Source: Boswellia sacra
Taxonomy: Eukaryota > Streptophyta > Magnoliopsida > Sapindales > Burseraceae
DNA length: 64,000 nt
Assembly (NCBI GenBank): GCA_013180625.2
Contig: SNVD02002538.1
Coordinates: 1,594,173-1,658,172, forward strand
Reading direction: 5' to 3'
The translations under genes were made by a program, and so were the position numbers. Below, piece after piece: positions 12,265 through 26,713 of the stretch. The notes below the pieces were generated by a model. The model was given only the letters and a program-made list of their open reading frames with translations. It did not search any database and was not told the DNA's origin. Numbering within the stretch: the stretch's first letter is position 1; the number at the start of each line of letters is the position of its first letter.

Positions 12265-13726
12265 TTAGACTTGACAAAGGGCCGGGGCGGGTCTGGAGCG
12301 GCAAATACCTATCCCCGTCTCGTCAAACATTTTTTTTTTTTTTTGCCCCAGAACGAGGCAGGGCAGGGCGGACAATAGTTGAAAGACAAGACCCAAACCT
12401 GCCCTGTCCCACCTAATTTAAATTTTATTAAATTATTTAATCTAAAATATAAATATATTGATGATCATTATTTAAAAACTATAAAAAACGTTTTATTCAA
12501 TCTATTTCATTCAAAAAAAATACATACATCTATAGATTTTAAAGATAACAATAAATATGATTTATACTTGACCTAAAAAAAATAAATATACATATGATAC
12601 ATATTCTAAAATGCTTTGCAATCAAATCTAATTACCAAACAATCATTAAAACTCAAAAGAAATAAAGTTAATTTCTATTATATAAAAAAAATTCATTACT
12701 CATAAAGTTTGTATAAGTTTTTATTTATATTGGCATTGTACAAATTAATGGTGATTGTATTTCAACTCAAATAGAAATAAAATTAATTTCTTTTAGATAA
12801 AAAATTTATTACTCACGAAGTTTAAATAAGTTTTCATTTATATTGACATTATGTAAACTATATGGTAATTGTGCAAATTAGTTATATCATCTAAAAAAAT
12901 AATGACCACTAATTACTATTTTACTTTATTAGTAATAATATTACATACTCTACTAATAATAATGTTCAAAGTGTATTATTGCTTTTAAACTAGTTAATTG
13001 ACAATTTTTGAAATAATTTATAATATAATTAAATAATTTTATAATAACATGTTGACTTAATTTCAATCTAATAACAAAAATATGATTGATATAAACCAAT
13101 TGATTAGCATTACATGTATATATAACATTAATAATTCAATTAATTAACTTAAATTACGATAAATCATTTGTTTAAGGTTATATGATTATTCTTATCATAT
13201 TTATATTTATATATTTAGAAAATAATATATTGACTATATTAGAGGTATACATTTTGAAAACAAATTAGTACTAGTAATATATATCAAGATGGTATATATT
13301 ATACAATTAATTTATATAAAATAAAATATTTTATTTTGTCATTACAACATAACTAAATTAATGTTAATATACTAAAACATTCATAATTATTAATTAAAAT
13401 TTAACTTTTGTTAAAGTTTTTGTATCATTTGTAAAAGTATAAAGAATTCACATATATGAGAATTTTAATAAATATAACCTTAAAAATTCTAGCAATCCTA
13501 AAATTTTAAAACTTTATAAAGATACCCCTACATCCTCCAATGCAGGGCGGGACAACAAGTCTAAGGGGGTCAGACCCACACCCGGATTTGCCCCAAATGG
13601 AGCAGCACACTTAAGGATTCAGATTCGTCCCTAAACTCAAAAATGACGGGTCAAGACTCGCCCTTAAAGCACGGGTCATGGCGGAACCCTAGACCCAACT
13701 TTTTTTTTTTTGTTTTTTTCATCCCT
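12265..13726. mobile_element. hAT-like non-autonomous DNA element
   Basis: The 8-base sequence AGGAATGA flanks both sides (12257-12264 and 13727-13734), as for a hAT target duplication. The right end reads CATCCCT inward and the left end TTAGACTTGACAAAGG; the left terminus looks mutated from the usual AGGGATG-type hAT end. Subterminal GGGGCGGG/CAGGGCGG motifs near 12280-12370 and 13543-13700 face each other, while the centre is very AT-rich and non-coding. There is no transposase. The type call rests on the duplication and the end layout. Confidence 0.6.
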
Positions 13727-13734
13727 AGGAATGA

Positions 13735-15793
13735 CGAAATCCTTTAGCAAAATTCTTGGGAATGGAATATCTAAAACATCACCAAGGTATTTGATGATTT
13801 TAAAAATGTTTGGCTTCAATTGAAGATAAACCAGAGCTTGAGTCAGTGAGAATAGCTTGTTTAGGTTCTAACTCCTTACTATTTTCTTATAGAACTTCAA
13901 TTAGTAATAGATGATGGATTTTTAGGAACCACAACTACAACGTTTAAGAATCTTAAAATTAGAACCGATATAAAACTATCACAATTCCAAGTTTATAGAA
14001 CCAAAGTCAACCTAGAACCATTAAGAAAAAAACCAGAACCGACCCACAGTTTTAATGCATATGTATATATATATATATATATAGACCACATGTATTTTTA
14101 TATTAATAATAAAATCATATATCATTTTATCTTTTTTAATTTTTATTTTTTTTTCACTTTGATAAATAATTATAGGTACGTAAATATAAAAAAAACTAGG
14201 AAGTTATAAAAGAATTAGTTTAAAAGTGTTACCCCAACCAATCCATTTAACCAGATTTTTTTTATTTAATCAAATATTAATATATTATAGGATATATATA
14301 TATATTTATACTCTAAATATAAACAAAATAAAGATAACAACCGATAAAACTTTAATTCTTTTCTTATCAATAAATAAATCTCCTCATTTGTATGGTACAG
14401 ATAAAACAAAGTATCAAATAAATATAAAAGAAAAAGTAATAAAATTTATACAATGATAAATACCTTGAAAACTATTAGAACTTTAAAATATAATCTAATA
14501 CCAAGATATAATTTAAAAAAAAAAATTGTTTCAAAACATATTGTAGGTAATTAAATATATTTGTCTGAATATATAAATAATGATGAAAGATTTTCGATGA
14601 TTTCAAAATATCCTATAAAATTCATCCTCTTGACAGTAACATAAAATAATAACTTAAAATAATATGTTAACCAATAATAATACTTTAAAATTTGTAATAA
14701 TGTTTAACATTTTATGTATAAATTTATTAAGATATCCTAATTCTTAATGGGTTAAAAGATAAAAGTACGGTCACACCCTAAACCCAAAAGCAATCTAATT
14801 TCAAATGTGTTTATCATATTAACTAATTAATGACAATACTTACCTTTTGATCTAACACATATTTTCAGGTTTTACTACAACTCAGCTGTTGTAATGGTAT
14901 AACAATTGTGCTAAAAGTGTAAAAATTATAAACAAATATATAAAAATCGTAAACGAGTAAATAAATATTATATTTTATTAACAACTTTGCAACTTTTATT
15001 TATTTATTTATAACTTTTATACATTTGTTTATAATTTTTATACAGTTGACACAATTGTTGTACCAATAGGCAACTATATGGTAACAATTATCCTACTTTT
15101 ATCAAATATAATCATATCATATTAACGAGTCATATAGAAATTTGTGGGCCTAAATGTATCCTTTTAACTCCCTAAATGGAAGACGCAAGTTCAATAGTGC
15201 AACGACAAATACCTAACATGATTTTTTAGCTCAACCCTTCATTAAACTCTTCATCTAACATTGTCCAAAAACTTGAGATACTAATCTATAACTTGTTGCT
15301 TAATTAAACAATTTAAAAAAAAGGTTTTATTGTCAAAAACAAGTTTCCCAACTCACTTATTTTAACAATTGACCTTGCTTTTTTTAAATTTTAAAAAAAA
15401 AAAAAACTGTTTGATCAGCATGAACTATTCACGGTTGCCACTCTTAACATTTTGCAGAACACCACACAATTCCAACTCCAAAGTTGCTGTTGGGATGCCT
15501 GTGAATAAGTTTTTTTTAACCATATTGTAGTTCTCAATGCTTGCATTATACAACAATTCCCTAGTTTCAAACGAAGCTAGAAGCTATTTCCTTTTGCATG
15601 TCCTGTATCCGTAAACTCGAAGGCATGTATTATACTATATACGATAGCACAAGCAAGACCAAATAAAATAACGGCATTTGCTCACCTTTCCCTCTTTTCT
15701 GCAATAAACTGGTATTACGCCATCATTGATCAATCGATTCAAATTCTACTACCATTAAGAATGAACACCAATAGCGGTGGAAAGCAATTAAGG
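13735..15793. other. Intergenic DNA downstream of SPPA; no gene seen
   Basis: Very AT-rich with poly-A/T tracts and a short TA run near 14063-14083. I see no supported coding frame. The end nearest 15793 would contain the 3' UTR of SPPA, transcribed on the minus strand; no single poly(A) signal stands out. Confidence 0.5.
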
Positions 15794-18700
15794 TCATAGG
15801 GAACTGAGGTAGTCTTTAATCAGAGAGAGGATAGGATTAGCACAAGAAACACCCTCCATTCTCTGGAACAAGATCCCATCCATCCGGGCTTGCACTCCAT
15901 CAGAAAATGTCAAGTCCTGTAGCAGTTTCTTCAATGTTCTGTCGACTCCAGCTATTGAACTCCCAATGCCACTCAAGATTTCTGGTAGTGAAGGAGATGG
16001 TCTCGACATCTCGACAAGAGTAACCTAGAGTCACATGACTATAAACATTAGATTGGATTCACAATAGATGATATATGTATAATAACTTGTGTGTTCTCAC
16101 GGATAACATCCAACACAGTCCCACATTCAAGCGGCAATAGGTGACCAGAAATATATTCCCAGTTATGTTTCGATAGAAATGCTGGCCAAGAACAAAGATA
16201 CACCCTTAACAAATGGTAGCCAACTAGACAGCCAGAATGTATGAATTTCTTTTCTAGATCAGCCACGTAGACATAAACATATGGATGTCGTATCTATGGA
16301 ATTTTGAAAGCATGGATGAGAAGGTAGACCTTGTTTGCTACTAATCATTCATCTTTCGGGTTTTAATTGCCAAACAAGGACAGATGCCACACACCAGATA
16401 CTTCAGACCACCACACAACTTACAATTTTGAAAGACTAGCAATCATTCTATTATCGAGACCAGTATCTGCATTCTTTAAAATTAAAATACCTAGAATTGT
16501 GCTAGGGATCAAAATATCTACTCTGAATGGAACTAACTAAATGAGGTCCAACAAAATTACAATTAATGACCTTACTCAACCTGAATAAGCTTTTGCTATT
16601 TTCAAATTCAAAACAAATACACTACTGCAAATAAGTTAGTTCTATCAGAGTCCTTTCTTATTGAATGAATTGTTAAGCTAACCTGTCTGTCTTCAGGTAT
16701 ACTAGCCTTTTGCTTTGCAATGGCAACAGCTCGAGTAAACCCACCAATGGCATCAACTAGACCATGCGAAATTGCATCATTACCGGTCCAGACTCTGCCC
16801 TGTGCCACCTCTTCCATTTTCTCTACCTGTTGTAAGAACAATAGCAAAATCAAAGCTCTCTTTGTCAATTCCAAACAAAAAATTAAAAATAAAAAAAGGA
16901 AAAGGAAGGAGAAGAAGAAGAAGAAAGAGAACTAGCATCAAATTTTGAAAATAATGTCAAAAGAGCAACATACAGGCATTGATCTTGAGAAAGCTGCCTT
17001 GTCACGGAACTGCTTATATGCATTATGTGCAGACTTAGCAAACAGCTCTGCTTCATCAGGTCTAAAAATTTAATTCGTGATTCAGTTAATGGAGCATGTC
17101 AAAAGTCAAAATCAAGCAAACAGTTGATCTAGGACCTATATCCAGCAAAGGGACGGGACATTTGCTAAGAAAACACAGGCAGGTGATAAAATATAATCAC
17201 ATTTCATTTGTTTTATGAAGATATGTATCGATATAACCAAGAAATGCAACAAGAACCCTCACCTAAAAGGTCTCTGTTCAGCTGCAAAGAGCTCAGCATA
17301 TCTTCCCCGTGATATGATCTCCTTGTTAAAGCCAATTTTTTCATACAGTTTCCCTAAGTTGATCTTCCCTACAGGAAATAACTTGAAGGACATTTATTGT
17401 TTACACCAACTATAGGGAATATACTACAGAAACTCAGAAAATTTACTGCCAAAGAATTTCATAAATTGGTAGAGAGAAGAAAGAATATGGCACTGGTAAG
17501 AGAGAACCCCCATATGAACGCTTTTTCACAAGAAAAACTGATATAAAATACAAGAACCACTAGGTGTATTCCATCAATTGCATTGCTTATGTTATGACAA
17601 TTTAATTAAGACCTGGTATATGGCTGTGGAACAGTCAAGTGAGCACCAGACAACCAGTCAGCCAAGACAAGAACAGGAGAAATCTCAATGATGTTTCTCC
17701 AATTATAAGATGATACAAAAATTATCGATCTCCAATATTTTTAAGGGGACTGCAACAACAGCAGTGATCGTACTTGATTGAAAAGATGCAAATATCTTGT
17801 TAATTTCCAGTTCAAGTAGGTATCATCTAAACTTCATTCTAGAACACTGGTTATATTAATCATCACATTTAGTTTCCACAACATGAATTAAACAGGGTAA
17901 TAATTTTTCCACATAAGTATGCAATTTTTTATCCATGCAAACATCTACAACACCTAAAGTTTAAGCCTTAAATATACTACATAGCTAAACCTCTTTTTCA
18001 TAGCTCTGGAACAATTATAGAATAACAGGGGAATTTTTATGTGGACTTGATACAGAAATTAATAACATATTTTTGTTATATGTTTTTCTTTTGAAGATTA
18101 TATTCTCTTTCTCTCTCTGTCTCTCTCTCTCTCTCTTCTTTTTTTACAAGGTAGAAGAGATCGACATTGAATGAAAAGGATGAATCATACATTATCTTTC
18201 ATTTTGCACTTGGGGTCATACATGTTCTGGAAATCATTGACTATTAATAAAGATGATTTTCTGACTGCAAAACAAATTTTGATCTTTTTATATATACATA
18301 TATGGATATAGATATATTTGCTAATATTTGTACCAAAATTTCCACTCCTACCTATGTCACACTTAGCAAGGTTCAGAAAGTTATGATTTGTTAGGTTCAC
18401 CTGTGACAACTCCTATTGAACCAGTCAAGGTTAAACTTTCAGCAACTATAGCCCCAGCTGCCATTGCCATATAGTATCCTCCACTTGCTGCCACATCAGA
18501 CATTGATGCAATGACAGGTTTTGATTCGGCCAAGAGTCTGATTTCCCTCCACATTCTGCATAAAATAAAACATCCAGGGGTACTTAGCTACCACAAAATA
18601 AGTTGTTTTTCTTATTTTATTTTCTTTCTATTGCAATACGAGTACTGGAAATGGATATCATAATGTAAGCAAAAAAACCATATCCTAACTTTCCACATTC

Positions 18701-21700
18701 CATAGCTAAATAAGGATGTCAAAAAATTATTCAGCTATGTTAGAAACATAAACAGTCATCGCAAAAGGTAAACAATATGTGATCAGATAACAGAGAATGC
18801 AAAAACTCAGTTGCTGCAGATTAACGCTAGGATTTAACAAGGTATAATAATACTACAAGAGTACTTACAAATCAGAAGCAAGAGCATCGCCTCCAGGGCT
18901 GTCTATCCGAATGATAGCCGCCTTATATCTTTTGGACTCTAGAGAAGGTAGGAAATATCAGCAGCCATGGGGAAAGAAAAATTATCTATAATGAAAGTAA
19001 AAAGAGGTTGTATCTAAACAGGAAAAGTAAAACACAGAACAAGGTTTCAAGTGGCAATTCAGGTACTTAAACAACTGAGCCTTGTAGACTCCAAGTTATT
19101 TGAACACACAATTTTAATACACTTTGTCGAGTTGCCACTGGATCCAAAAGCTCCAACTTATAAGTAAGGCCCCAACAAGAGTACTTAAGCCCTAACAGGT
19201 CAATATTATTATCGAAACTGATATAACAGAGCATTTGAACACAAGATATTATAGTCAATCTTACTCTAATACCATGTTGAACCATTAATCCAAAGTAGTA
19301 GACGACTTAGTATTCTAGCAATATGATCACGTACAAGTCAACTCCTCTAGTTGAGTCAAAAAACACGTGAAAGATAAATTAATATATAAGACACTGAAAC
19401 AACCAAAGAAAATACTATGAACCAACTTAGATAAACATGTGTAAACCATTTAGCAGCTCATGTACCTCCAAGATGGAGACGAGTTTGACCCACAAGAAAT
19501 AAATCGATGTTTCAACACTCACCCAGTTTACACCAAACATTTTAACAAGGAAATAGCACTAACCTTCAGACCCAAATTCATTTGACAAACTGGATTAGGT
19601 ATCACAGTGATTTCCCAGTGGGTTACCCATTTTGAGATTGCTTTGCCTTATGCGAGCTTAATAATTTTGGTTGTGTAGATAAATATTCTAATAATCCAAA
19701 AACATGGTCAAAAACACATGTTACATTTAAGTACAAGCTTTGAAATCTAACTCTTGAAAGCATGTTAGTTCTCTCTGCATCCTTAACAGTATTTCTTAAC
19801 TCAAAATGCTTTCCATCAACATAATGCAAAGAAAAATATAGCTTAATGCCATTAATACCTTGAGTGCAATCCCAAAAAGGCATTGATAGTTGGTCACTGT
19901 ATTCATATATAAATTGCATGCATTTATTAAATCAGAAAAGGTTTTGCTACGTGTCGCATCTTAAACCAAAAAGAGGCATATAAGATGAATGAAGAAAACT
20001 AGCAAAATCAAGTATACCTCTCACAGTACGAATTTTCTCAATGAGCTGCTCCCCAATGATACCCGAACTAGACAAACTTAATGGACTCCTTACACGGCTA
20101 ATGCTGCCAGAGGCTCTGATCACAGCTATTTGGTCTTTCCCACCAGTTAAACAAAGAGTCCATTTCCTGACTCCCGAGTATTTCCTGCACTTGCAAATGG
20201 GGGGAAATTTCTCATATACTTTCAATATCTACATCTTTTAGTTTGCAAGCATCAATAAAAAACTACGATAGATAACAACAGACTGCAATGCTGGCACGTG
20301 AAATGTGCTGTTGAAAGTTAAAAATTTCCTAGAAATTTTGAAGGCACCTAAATATGCTGGAAGATTACGTACACGGCAAATAAACTTTAGACAAATGGCC
20401 AAGCAATCTCCAGTTTAAAACATGGTTAACCACAAAGCAAAATTATCATAAAGTAAAGAAATAATTGCATAATTTAGTAAAGATATTTACACATTTTTGC
20501 TAGACCTGGCAACGAGTCGTATTAGAGTGGTTTCGTGTCGTTTCGTATTCTTGTCGTGTTAAATTATGTTAATCCAAATCCGACCCATTAACTTATTGGG
20601 TCTAAATCTAGAAACCCAAATCCGACTGTTAACTTAACGTGTTACCCGAATCCAACCCATTTAACCCTTTTTTATTTTCATGCTAGACAACAATAAGGTA
20701 ACATGATTTGTATGAATTTTAAACATATAATACAGCCAATAGTTTATAAATTTAAAATCTAACAAATATTTTGGAATTTATTGAAATATCCAAATTTAAT
20801 ATAATACGAAAATATAAACAAAATTTTGTATCCACTATCATTTAAAGATCTATCGAAAGTATATTTAAGATAAATAATTGATAATGTCCAATTATTGAAT
20901 GATTTCTAAAAATGAAATAGGACATTTTATAAGTTTCTTCTTTGTATTTTCTATAAAATGTCGTACTCATACACACCTAAGAAAAAGATGACATAATTGT
21001 ATTATAATAATTTTAATTAGGTTAAACATAGTTATAAACTAGTATTTGTTACATTTTATTATATTTTTTCATGTATCATAAATAAATTTACTATATTATC
21101 CTTAATATTAACCGGGTTAAATGGGTGAAACGATTTTTTATAGGATAAATCCAAACACGATCCAATATAAACAGGGTTTTATCGTATTAATCCATTAACG
21201 ACCTGATCCGATAATATTAGATCCAGAACATGTTTTTATCGAATGGGTTCGTGTCCTATTAACGGATCGTATAAAATTTGCCAGGCCTAATTTTCACCTT
21301 GTTCATTGAGTTCTAAACTGATGGCTGCATCCACATCCTACAAGCTTGAGAGCTAAGAATCATGTGGTCTTTTTAGGTGTCCTAAGTAGGCGGTCCCCAG
21401 GAGATTTAAACCCTTTGACCTTGGTGATGGGACCAAGGTCTTTTTACCACTAAGCCCAACCCAATTTACACAGTATATAAGTACGCTCTGAAAAGGTGAC
21501 TCTACAGAACAAGTTGAAAGATATATGTTTCCCAAATGGCACAAGTGCATTTGAGAGACAATTTCATAGCATGTATTTCCTCCGAGTTCATTTATCTAAA
21601 GTCAGCTTGATGTTAGACTAATCTAATATCTGAAAATTTAACAGAGTCGAGGAAAAAATTAAACTGATGCCTTAAACAAACTTTAAATCTCAAATAGAAG

Positions 21701-24700
21701 TAACAATGTGAAATCATAGCTAATAACAACTTAAGATTTAAGATTGAGGAGTGTTAAGACAACATTCTCAGACACATAGAGAGATCAACTAGATATTTTG
21801 GTAATTGAAGGCCTATACAATGATGCTGACTACCTGTAATCAACAGTAGGTAGGTTTTTATCCTTCTGGACTCCAAGTCTCTCTTTCAGCATTGAGATAA
21901 CCTGCAAGGGTCAATTATTATTATAACAGAACAAGAATATTATCACTGAATCACAAAAAGCCAAAAGATACCATTTCAAGATAAATGACACTGCCCAGTA
22001 CAAAGTATTAATACATAATGTTTAACTGGTGATACAATAATTGCAGTTCATAATTAATCAAATCATTAGTTTAGTGGTTCTAAATGCCTTTGGAAGATTT
22101 CTTTTCTTTTCATTTTTTTTCTTTTTTCTTTCCCTTTGATAAGTTTTTCTTTATGGAATAAAGTCTGAAACCTTTCACTACGAATTTCTTTACCCACTAC
22201 TAAATGAAAGTGGGATCCCATCCCAGAGTATGTCTAAGATTACTAATTGCGGATTGCCACTAAACGTTTTAATTCTTCCTCATTTACTTATCTTCAATTA
22301 ACTAAACAAAAGAAAAGTATCTTTGTACCTGATCATCATAGCTTATATTTGTTATCAAGCCCTCTTCTTTCAGCTTCTCTACTTTGTACACTCCTTCATT
22401 AATGAATTTCTCAATATCTTCTCTTTTCTTTCCTGCATAAACCACAACCCAAAATTATATTTAATAACTAAAATCCAGCCAAACCCACAAAATAACAAAG
22501 CACCTTTTGCAGAACAAACTTTATCCAGCCAATTCCCATAGATATTATCAAGCAATGCAGTCAGCATCTCACAATTTTCTTCAGACATAGTCTTGCGAGT
22601 GAGTTGATCCCCAGCACTTTTGTATTTTCCAATCCTTTGAATTTGTGGTTCAATTCCAACTTTCTCCAAAACACCTGCACAAAAGTTTTTGTATTCCGAC
22701 CAACTGCAGTTAAATTATGTTGTGAGCTACAATTATAGTACACGCTAACATTTTATATACGTGCTAAATATTAATTACTTTATCTAAATGCTTTCAAAAG
22801 ACGTGTAAAGAGACACAAGGCTACAAGTAATACCCTCAAAAGCATCTATGAGATGCTCTTGGACTTGCCAATAATACCACAATAGATAACTCTCATCCTT
22901 CTTTCACATTTTATGATGTGGTAGGCATAACCACTTGCTTGATGTTCTTTAGAGACCCACAGAAAACATACAAGAGCACTCAAGCCACAATGCCAAGTTT
23001 AAAGGATCAATAAATATAAGCAACCTCCCAAAAGTAACCATCACATGCATCATGAAATGCTTTAAGATGGCTTCCTTGCTCTTTGATAAGGCTGTTGAGA
23101 ATTTTCCAACAGTGCTTAAGTGCTTACTATCTACAAAACCCAAAATTTTAAGCAAGCAGGTAAGGGCCACCGTTAGTGTTAAGCTCTCTAATAAGCCTGT
23201 CTAGTGTAATGCAGACCAGAAAAAACCAAATCAAACCCAGATATAGAACTAGACCAGACATTAATATTAAGTTCTCTAAAAGAATTTTGAGTGTTAGATG
23301 ACCGTCAAGAGGTCTTTTCTCACCATAGCTAGAAGCCTAGGACTAATAAAAATAGTTCAATCATCCAATTTAAATTCAACCACTAAGAGATGTTACATTT
23401 TCAATCTACGCTTTCCTATCAAAAATTCTTTATCCTAATTTTGACCTCTAACATAAGTTATCAGTGTATAACATCAAATGATCAAAAAACTTGGCTTAAG
23501 ATTATGCCTTTATTACTAGGGGGCTGAGAAAAGTAAGTACAATGAAGGCTGGTAGAAAGAGAAAACTGAGCTAATGATGGTAGCAAGACTTCATCTTCTT
23601 AGCTCCATAGTCGAGCTGGTAGAGATGTCAGGTAGGAAGTTGGGAATGAAAAATACATACTGCTTAAAGCAAAGATGGTATAAGACAACACTGAAGGGTT
23701 GAGAAAAGTTCCTTGAACTGGAAAATAGAAACTCTCAAAGTTTATACTACTCAGATGACTAAAAACATGCGAGCATTTCATCACCTTAAAATCTAAGCAC
23801 AGAGATATTTTGTTTCACCAGACTACGAAATAAGATTATATGCAACGCAACATAGATAAGTCCTTCCACAGTCTCAGAAGAAACAAGTCCCATTCTACCC
23901 CAAAGCGACCTTCCAGTAACGAAACTAGTTTTTATAAGCCAAGTTAATTGTTGAGAAAAAATACTAGGTACAGGGGGAAAATAAACAAAAGAGATAGGAA
24001 AGCACAAAATGAAGCTCCACATTTATAACTGCTAAAGATTGGTCAACAATTTAAAAGTTTAATATGATTTTATTCATATTAAAATAATAATAATAATTTG
24101 TACACACTAAAAACCAATATCATCAGCAAGCAATTGCAAGATTTCTCTTAACACGAACCCTCTAAAGAACAAGTTTGGTTGGGTGGGGGGGGTGGTGGAA
24201 GGGAAGGGGGAGGGGAGGGGGGAAGAGAGAGAGACCTTAAAGAACAAAAAGATTTCTTCCAGTTGTCCAGTTTTACAACAAGCTATTCGAAACTGGGAAA
24301 ATGAACTAACCTCCAAGGAATGATGCTTGAACAGTCAAACCGTATAAAGAAAAATAAGCACTTGGAGGTGCATACAGCTCTTCACATGCACTGGCAAGGT
24401 AATACTCTTTTTCACCACATGCTGGGACATAGCCAATAACGAACTTACCTAAAATTTCCATAAACACCAAATATTGTAGGTATATAAGAAAAATTTAGTT
24501 AAAACACCAAATATAGGAGGTATCTAAGAAAAATTTAGAAGATCACAACAAGCTTCAACTTGTAACACCCAATATATAAGATAAGTGCAACTTGATAATA
24601 GAAAGAAGATACGTGTAAAGAGAATATTCAGTAGATGTAAATGGAAAAAAATAAAAATAAAATACATCATCCGTCTCCATCATTGCACGCGCTTATACAC

Positions 24701-25987
24701 TCCCAGAGAATCTACTAATCCAAAAAATATTGATTGCATATTGTCAATTACAAATATTGCACATTTTTCTGCTAAATCCAAGAATGACAGAAATTAAACT
24801 GATGACAATAATGAAAAAATCAAACTACTGTTTAAGTAAAACAACATAAACTACAATCCTACCTGATTTTTTGAAATCCACAATATGCCTTCGAATTTCT
24901 TCAACTTTTCCCCAACCACAATTTAAGGGTTCAATATGAAGATAAACACCCACAATACGAGGATCATAAGCTGCTTTTATGAAATTTTCACAAATTTGCG
25001 GTAGAGATAGTCCAGAAGAGAAACGGCTCTTCAGCTGATCAGATATCTGAACAAAAAAAATTTGATGATTATTAAGAGAACAAAGTAACAACCTCCATTT
25101 ACATTAATCACAAAAAAACAAGCTAAAAAATGCAACGTCAGTGAAAGAATTATCAACTGAAACTTTAAAGCTTACGTTCCTAAGATTAGATCGTAGGGAA
25201 CATGAAAGAGGAGATCATTAGAAAGCCTATATATATCTCATGCTAAAGAATCTTTTCTTCATTTAACAACAAAAATATGGTCAGCTTTAGCTCAAGTAGC
25301 ATTTACAGTTTCTCTTAACATGAAATCCATGGCTACCTCATTTTAACTATGTAGCTTTATAGCTAGAACCTAATAATGCAGTTCCGAAAGCAATTGCTCA
25401 CCTCAGCCACAGTGCACATACCGCAATTATCTAAATTTCCACTAATTCTTCACTATCTGAACTTCAAAAACATAGCTTTAAATAAACAAAACAACATGAA
25501 AAGCTCTCTCTCGAAGATAAATCAAATAAAGCAAAGTTGATTCCAAAAGAAGTAGTAAGAAAACCTGGCCACGCAATTTCATAGTGAGAACGCTGCCTTT
25601 GCGAATGCGTTCCCAAGGGAAAGCAATAAGTATCCGAAGCTTAACATTGAAACTCTTCCACGCACCGAAGTTCTCAAACTCGAACTCTCCAGTCGGATAT
25701 TTCTCAGCCGTCGAATTCGCTCCAGTCTTACCATCATCATCCTTTAGCTGTACCTGTTGAGAAATCTTGGCATCGGAAGGCGAATCGTCGAAGGCACGGA
25801 CGGAGAAGCTTCGGCGGAGAGATTGAATTCGGGCGAGCGCGTGAAAGCGGTTGGAGCGGGAGAAGGAGGGAAGAGGTCGGTAGTTGAAGTGGAGAGGCGA
25901 GAGAGTTTGAGTGAAGACTAAGGAGACGGTTTTGGTGTGGAGTCGAGAAGTGATGTGAGGAGTGTGAAGGAATAAGAGCTTCGACAT
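15794..25987 (-). CDS. SPPA: SPPA, plastid protease IV (signal peptide peptidase A), 13 exons, intact
   Basis: Serine protease of family S49, in plants a thylakoid-associated, light-responsive enzyme. Exons in coding order: 25565-25987, 24863-25046, 24311-24448, 22504-22674, 22329-22432, 21834-21901, 20018-20184, 18869-18938, 18401-18555, 17263-17368, 16974-17061, 16683-16826, 15794-16024. All introns are GT-AG and the phases join to 682 codons plus TGA, close to the length of Arabidopsis SPPA1. Residues 1 to about 70 are Ser/Arg-rich with few acids, like a chloroplast transit peptide. Two S49 domains follow: the first contains RIGKYKSAG with the candidate catalytic Lys267, the second [12 protein letters not shown] (431-441) and [10 protein letters not shown] with the candidate nucleophile Ser466. 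No frameshift or stop is present. The open frames inside its introns are shadows. It is flanked on both sides by retrotransposons. Confidence 0.95.
20501..21289. mobile_element. hAT-like non-autonomous element in SPPA intron 6
   Basis: Ends form an imperfect inverted repeat: TAGACCTGGCAA at the left and TTGCCAGGCCTA at the right. Subterminal words such as TCGTGTCGT, ACCCATTAAC and GGGTTCGTGTCC recur, as in plant hAT elements. The flanking 8-mers ATTTTTGC (20493-20500) and ATTTTCAC (21290-21297) agree at 6 of 8 positions, consistent with an old target duplication. No transposase. It sits between exons 6 and 7 and lengthens that intron without touching a splice site. Confidence 0.7.
24176..24226 (+). 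repeat. G-run tract in SPPA intron 3
   Basis: Several runs of three to eight G on the plus strand, separated by short spacers, then a GA repeat. The G-rich strand is the template (non-mRNA) strand of SPPA; the pre-mRNA would be C-rich here. The spacing would permit a DNA G-quadruplex. Confidence 0.75.
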
Positions 25988-26170
25988 TCTTCTTGTACTC
26001 GCTGTGTGTGTCGGGTGAGAGGGAAACGGTGCAGAAGAAGAAGTGGTGGATGAAAAGGTTAAGTTTCGTCCACGTCTTCACACCAGGTGTCATCCATTTT
26101 GATGACGTGGTCTCAGAACGTTTGCTTTTTGTTCGCTCGAAGATTTTTAGCCGGCGAGAAAAGTTAGGGG
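25988..26170 (-). promoter_or_regulatory. SPPA 5' leader and proximal promoter with ACGT-core motifs
   Basis: Directly upstream of the SPPA start codon. On the plus strand CCACGTC lies at 26070-26076 and GACGTGG at 26104-26110, two ACGT-core (G-box-like) elements within about 125 bases of the ATG. Such motifs bind bZIP/bHLH factors and are common in light-responsive plant promoters, which fits a plastid protease. No clear TATA box is visible. The transcription start is not determinable from sequence. Confidence 0.4.
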
Positions 26171-26713
26171 TGCGTTCTTTTTTGTTTCATGTGTTTTTAT
26201 TTTTAAAATAATTTTAAAAATATGTGGTTGATTTTAAATTATTTATGTGGTTGAGATTTAATATAAATTGTATTAAAAAATATACAGCACAGAAAACAAG
26301 ATTTAGAAATAAAAAAGAACAGAGCCTAGATAACTAATGCGAACGTTGCACTCCCCCCACTCCGTGGTAGTACGACCCTATTTATTTATTTAATGGAAAA
26401 TTATGCAACCCCTAATGTTTCTAATTTCGCGCCTCTGTCAACCTCGTGATTCCATGAAGTTATAGAATTGTAGAGACCATCGCTTAGAAGGTAGAGGGAA
26501 GCACTACACAAACAAAAGAGGCCAAAATAAATAAATTCTAAAACCAATAATTTACTAATAAACCAATACTAAATTTGCTAATAATCCACTAAATTGCACT
26601 AACAGATTACAAGATTTCACAAAGAATAATTACTGAAGAATCGTAAATGAAATAAAACTTTGAAAAATAGAGGATATTTTCATTTGTGTTATGAATATGT
26701 GCATAGTGGTGGA
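26171..26713. other. Intergenic DNA upstream of SPPA; no gene seen
   Basis: AT-rich, with no supportable coding frame. Its last bases (TAGTGGTGGA, 26704-26713) recur at 29745-29754 and provide the target duplication of the next element. Confidence 0.5.

Noticed and set aside
18185..24316. Many small open frames within SPPA introns (for example 19067-19285, 19623-19919, 22949-23170, 24107-24316)
   Set aside because: Intronic, no domain similarity, no start context or splice partners; the SPPA exons account for the coding signal.
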